From Comamonadaceae bacterium M7527 (GTDB lineage: Bacteria > Pseudomonadota > Gammaproteobacteria > Burkholderiales > Burkholderiaceae_C), in the NCBI GenBank assembly GCA_021044545.1, contig CP087990.1, forward strand, positions 310,001 to 374,000: 64,000 nt of DNA. The letters run 5' to 3'. Of this stretch, positions 61,462-64,000 are shown piece by piece. The notes beneath the pieces are model-generated. The model was not told the DNA's origin. It did not search any database and worked only from the letters and a program-made list of their open reading frames with translations. The number at the start of each line of letters is the position of its first letter. The first letter of the stretch is position 1. The translations under genes and the position numbers were made by a program.

Positions 61462-62841
61462 TTATTTGTGGCTGGTGAGCTTGTCGCGCCAACCGGGGAA
61501 CAGCTTGTCGGCATCTCCTGGGAAAGAGGCGAAGGCACGTGCAAACTCCTTGTGCTCCTTGGCAAACTCTATGGGGTCAGCCCCCGACTTCCAGCACTCA
61601 TACGACTGGCGCAACGAGATCGCGCCGGCTGCGGGCGAGTCGATGTGGCCATATGAGCCGCCACCTGAGGTGTTGATCACGTTGCCATGGCCCAGGTTCT
61701 TGAAGAAGCCTGGCAGGCGCAAAGCGTTCATGCCGCCCGAGATGATGGGCGTGGTGGGTTTCATGCCGTACCACTTTTGGAAATAAACGGGGCCTTGGCA
61801 CTCGTCGCGCTCGATCATGTAAGCGATCATGCGGTCGTCGTTTTCGCCTTCCATCTTGCCAAAACCCATGGTGCCTACGTGGATGCCAGAGGCTCCCTGC
61901 AAGCGGCTCATCTTTGCCAACACCAGGGCGGTGTAGCCGCGTTTGGCGCTGGGGCTGGTAACCGCACCGTGGCCTGCGCGGTGGTAGTGCAGGTATTGGT
62001 TGGGGTATTGACGGCGTGCGGTGGTGACCATGCCTGGGCCGCCCACATAGCCATCAACCAAGAAGGCGACTTTATCGGCGTCAGGGCCGAAAGCCTCCAG
62101 TATGAAGTCAGCGCGGGCGCACATTTCATAGTGGTCGTCGGCGGTGATGTTGGCCGAGAACAGTTTGGCTTGGCCTGTTTCGTCTTGCGCACGCTTCATG
62201 GCATCCACCACCAGGGGGATGGTTTTTTTCATGGGTGAGAAGACCTGGTTGCCTTGTGGCTCATCATTTTTGATGAAGTCGCCCCCTAACCAAAACTGGT
62301 AGGCCGCTTCAGCGAAAGGCTCTGGACGCAGACCCAGCTTGGGCTTGATGATGGTGCCGGCAATGTAGCCGCCATCTTTGATAGGGCGGCCCAAAATACG
62401 CCACATATCCGAGATGTCCTTGCTAGGGCCGTCAAACAGTTGAATGACGCGCTCTGGCACATAGAAGTCATGGATTTTGGCGTGTTCGATGTCGCCCATG
62501 CCCTGGTTGTTGCCAATGATCAAGGTCAACAGCGACACCATCATCATGCGGCCATCGGTGACATTGCGGTCAAACAAGTCAACGGGGTAGGCAATGCGCA
62601 TGTCTTCGGTGGCTTCGTCTATGTGATAGACCAGGGCATCCAAGCCTTTGGTGAAGTCATCGGTGGTGCTGACCTCAACGTTGGTGCCTGTGGACGACTC
62701 GGCTGCGAAGTGGGCTGCAGCTTCGAGATAGCCGTAGCCAGACTTGGGCTTCATTTTGTAAGCCACCAAAATGTGTTTGCCGTCTCGGATGAGTTCGTCT
62801 TCTGTCAAGCTCAGGTCGGCGTAGCGTGCGGATTGGTCCAT
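61462..62841 (-). CDS. cbbM: Ribulose-1,5-bisphosphate carboxylase/oxygenase form II
   Basis: A 459-residue form II RuBisCO large subunit, no small subunit gene nearby. The active site GGDFIKNDEPQGNQVFSP has the carbamylated lysine at residue 191, the same number as in the Rhodospirillum rubrum enzyme. HYHRAGHGAVTSPSAKRGYT, HVGTMGFGKMEGEND (loop 6) and INTSGGGSYGHIDSP are also clear. Form II enzymes have low CO2/O2 specificity and suit high-CO2, low-O2 conditions. It is the first gene of the operon, with TGGAGATTTTC before ATG 62841. The leader contains CbbR sites. Confidence 0.98.
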   Translation of the reverse strand: MDQSARYADLSLTEDELIRDGKHILVAYKMKPKSGYGYLEAAAHFAAESSTGTNVEVSTTDDFTKGLDALVYHIDEATEDMRIAYPVDLFDRNVTDGRMMMVSLLTLIIGNNQGMGDIEHAKIHDFYVPERVIQLFDGPSKDISDMWRILGRPIKDGGYIAGTIIKPKLGLRPEPFAEAAYQFWLGGDFIKNDEPQGNQVFSPMKKTIPLVVDAMKRAQDETGQAKLFSANITADDHYEMCARADFILEAFGPDADKVAFLVDGYVGGPGMVTTARRQYPNQYLHYHRAGHGAVTSPSAKRGYTALVLAKMSRLQGASGIHVGTMGFGKMEGENDDRMIAYMIERDECQGPVYFQKWYGMKPTTPIISGGMNALRLPGFFKNLGHGNVINTSGGGSYGHIDSPAAGAISLRQSYECWKSGADPIEFAKEHKEFARAFASFPGDADKLFPGWRDKLTSHK

Positions 62842-62939
62842 GAAAATCTCCAGTTGCTGTGAGGAATGGCGCTACTGTAAAAAACCCTTAAGATAAAGTA
62901 AATTCAGAATTAATCCACATTCAGTTAAGAAAGTGCTTA
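62842..62939. promoter_or_regulatory. Divergent cbbM-cbbR control region
   Basis: The 98-bp gap holds TAAAGTAAATTCA at 62894-62906, a TNA-N7-TNA match to the CbbR core 52 bases from the cbbM start. Next to cbbR, TTAAG (62925-62929) and CTTAA (62936-62940) form an inverted repeat with a 6-base spacer that touches the cbbR ATG. Binding there would activate cbbM and autoregulate cbbR. Confidence 0.75.
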
Positions 62940-63869
62940 ATGAAAAACGCCACGTTTCGTCAATTGCGGGTTTTCAACGAGGTGGCCAAGCACCTCAGTT
63001 TTGTCCGCGCCGCCGAGAGCCTGCACCTCACCCCGCCGGCCATTACGATGCAGATCAAGGAGTTGGAGGGCCATGTGGGCCTGGCGCTGTTTGACCGCAG
63101 TGGCAAAAAAATCAGCTTGACCACGGGCGGCGAGTACATGCTGGTGTTTGCCCGAAAAATTTTGGCCACCATCAAAGACGCTGAAGATGCGGCAGCCCGG
63201 TTGCAGCGGGCCGAAACAGGGGTGTTGACCATAGGCATGGTGAGCACGGCCAAGTACTTCATGATGAAAATGTTGGCTGAATTTCGCAGCAAACATATGG
63301 GCGTGGAGATTCAATTGGCCACAGGTAACCGCGAGCAACTGGTGAAGATGCTGCAAGCCAACGAAGTGGACATTGCCATCATGGGCCGCCCGCCCAAAGA
63401 GTTGCAAACGCGTGCCGAGCCCTTTGCGGCGCACCCGCACGTGTTTGTGGCAGCCGTCAACCATCCGCTGGCCGGACGTGGCCACTTGCGTGTGGAGGAC
63501 TTGCGCGGTTACGACTTCATCGTGCGCGAAAAGGGCTCAGGCACTCGCGCTGCGACGGAAAAGTTTTTTGAAGACGCGCGCGTCCAAGCCAATTTGAAGC
63601 TGCACTTGCAAAGCAATGAAACCTTAAAGCAGGCCGTGATGGCGGGCTTGGGGCTGGGTTTTATCTCTTTGCACACCATAGGCAATGAGCTGGATCTAAA
63701 GCAAATTGCGATGCTAGACGTGGACGGTACCCCTGTGGTTCGCGCGTGGAATGTGGTGCATACACAATCCAAAATGCTGTCGCCTGCGGCCGAGGCGTTT
63801 CGCTATTTCATGTTGGAGCAAGGCGAGGCATTTCTCGCTCAACAATTCGGCCACCACATGGCCGTTTGA
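62940..63869 (+). CDS. cbbR: LysR-family transcriptional regulator CbbR
   Basis: A 309-residue LysR regulator. The N-terminal helix-turn-helix (FRQLRVFNEVAKHLSFVRAAESLHLTPPAITMQIKELE) is followed by the effector domain with DVTIGMVSTAKYFMMKML-type CbbR sequence (GVLTIGMVSTAKYFMMKML) and IMGRPPKE. Divergent position next to cbbM identifies it as CbbR, the activator of cbb operons, responding to Calvin-cycle metabolites. It is probably autoregulated through sites in the shared intergenic region. Confidence 0.96.
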   Translation: MKNATFRQLRVFNEVAKHLSFVRAAESLHLTPPAITMQIKELEGHVGLALFDRSGKKISLTTGGEYMLVFARKILATIKDAEDAAARLQRAETGVLTIGMVSTAKYFMMKMLAEFRSKHMGVEIQLATGNREQLVKMLQANEVDIAIMGRPPKELQTRAEPFAAHPHVFVAAVNHPLAGRGHLRVEDLRGYDFIVREKGSGTRAATEKFFEDARVQANLKLHLQSNETLKQAVMAGLGLGFISLHTIGNELDLKQIAMLDVDGTPVVRAWNVVHTQSKMLSPAAEAFRYFMLEQGEAFLAQQFGHHMAV

Positions 63870-64000
63870 TGCGCGAACAGTGGGGGCGCAAACCGGTTAT
63901 TGGTTGAGTTTGCGTTTGATGAGTGCCAGCCTTTTGTGCAGGGCTGCACACAGCACTGGCCAAACCGGCCCAGGTCACCAAACCGAGCGGTCACCCGTTG
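63870..64000. other. Window end without recognisable gene
   Basis: The last 131 bases contain no supported gene. A minus-strand frame ending AALHKRLALIKRKLNQ then stop at about 63900 could be the end of a protein starting beyond the window, but an in-frame stop near 63970 leaves only about 20 codons, too little to name. Confidence 0.3.

Noticed and set aside
63870..64000. Partial minus-strand gene at the window end
   Set aside because: Only about 20 codons are open before an in-frame stop; no recognisable motif.

Overview
The window looks like a chromosomal segment of a Burkholderiales (Betaproteobacteria) bacterium, most likely a Comamonadaceae-type facultative autotroph. The grounds are a long Lys/Ala-rich N-terminal extension on RpoD, a BPSS1780-family membrane protein, an intracellular PHB depolymerase, an iscRSUA-hscBA-fdx cluster and a form II RuBisCO operon. 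Genus and species cannot be fixed from sequence alone.

Layout. 1-5.2 kb: end of a RidA gene, the DNA-uptake channel comEC, a lytic transglycosylase and a histone-deacetylase-like amidohydrolase. 5.3-11.4 kb: a MscS channel, then etfBA with a 26-bp palindromic operator, an acyl-CoA dehydrogenase and a nitronate monooxygenase (both frameshifted here). 11.5-19.3 kb, minus strand: a second lytic transglycosylase, the grpE-dnaK-dnaJ heat-shock genes behind a clear sigma-32 promoter, and rpoD. 19.7-34.7 kb: uvrD, a membrane protein, thrB, polA, a dienelactone-hydrolase-like enzyme, a ZIP metal transporter, an RnfB-like ferredoxin, phaZ, an aspartate/tyrosine aminotransferase and uvrB. 34.7-40.4 kb: the Isc iron-sulfur cluster genes under an IscR-type promoter. 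40.4-41.6 kb: a VOC protein, dnaQ and tRNA-Val(CAC).

41.7-48.7 kb is the accessory region. Directly after tRNA-Val lies a compact, translationally coupled operon for lipid modification: a BFD-like 2Fe-2S protein, a ferritin-like diiron protein resembling soluble acyl-ACP desaturases, a cyclopropane-synthase-type methyltransferase, a hotdog thioesterase, an acyl carrier protein, an alpha/beta hydrolase, two membrane desaturases and a patatin-like lipase. It ends in the remnant of an AMP-forming acyl ligase. Remnants of IS3-family transposases sit at both edges, and codon choice differs from the flanking genes. This is the best candidate for an undescribed pathway: a horizontally acquired cluster that probably makes an unusual unsaturated and/or methylated or cyclopropanated acyl product.

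48.7-63.9 kb: a nearly complete Calvin-Benson-Bassham gene set on the minus strand, cbbM-cbbQ-cbbO then cbbY-E-F-P-T-Z-gap-pgk-fba, divergent from the regulator cbbR. A matching 13-nt CbbR-like box precedes both cbbM and cbbY at the same distance from the start codons.

Five otherwise conserved genes (acyl-CoA dehydrogenase, nitronate monooxygenase, rpoD, polA, uvrB) each carry one frameshift. Three are core or essential genes, so sequencing or assembly errors are more likely than real decay.
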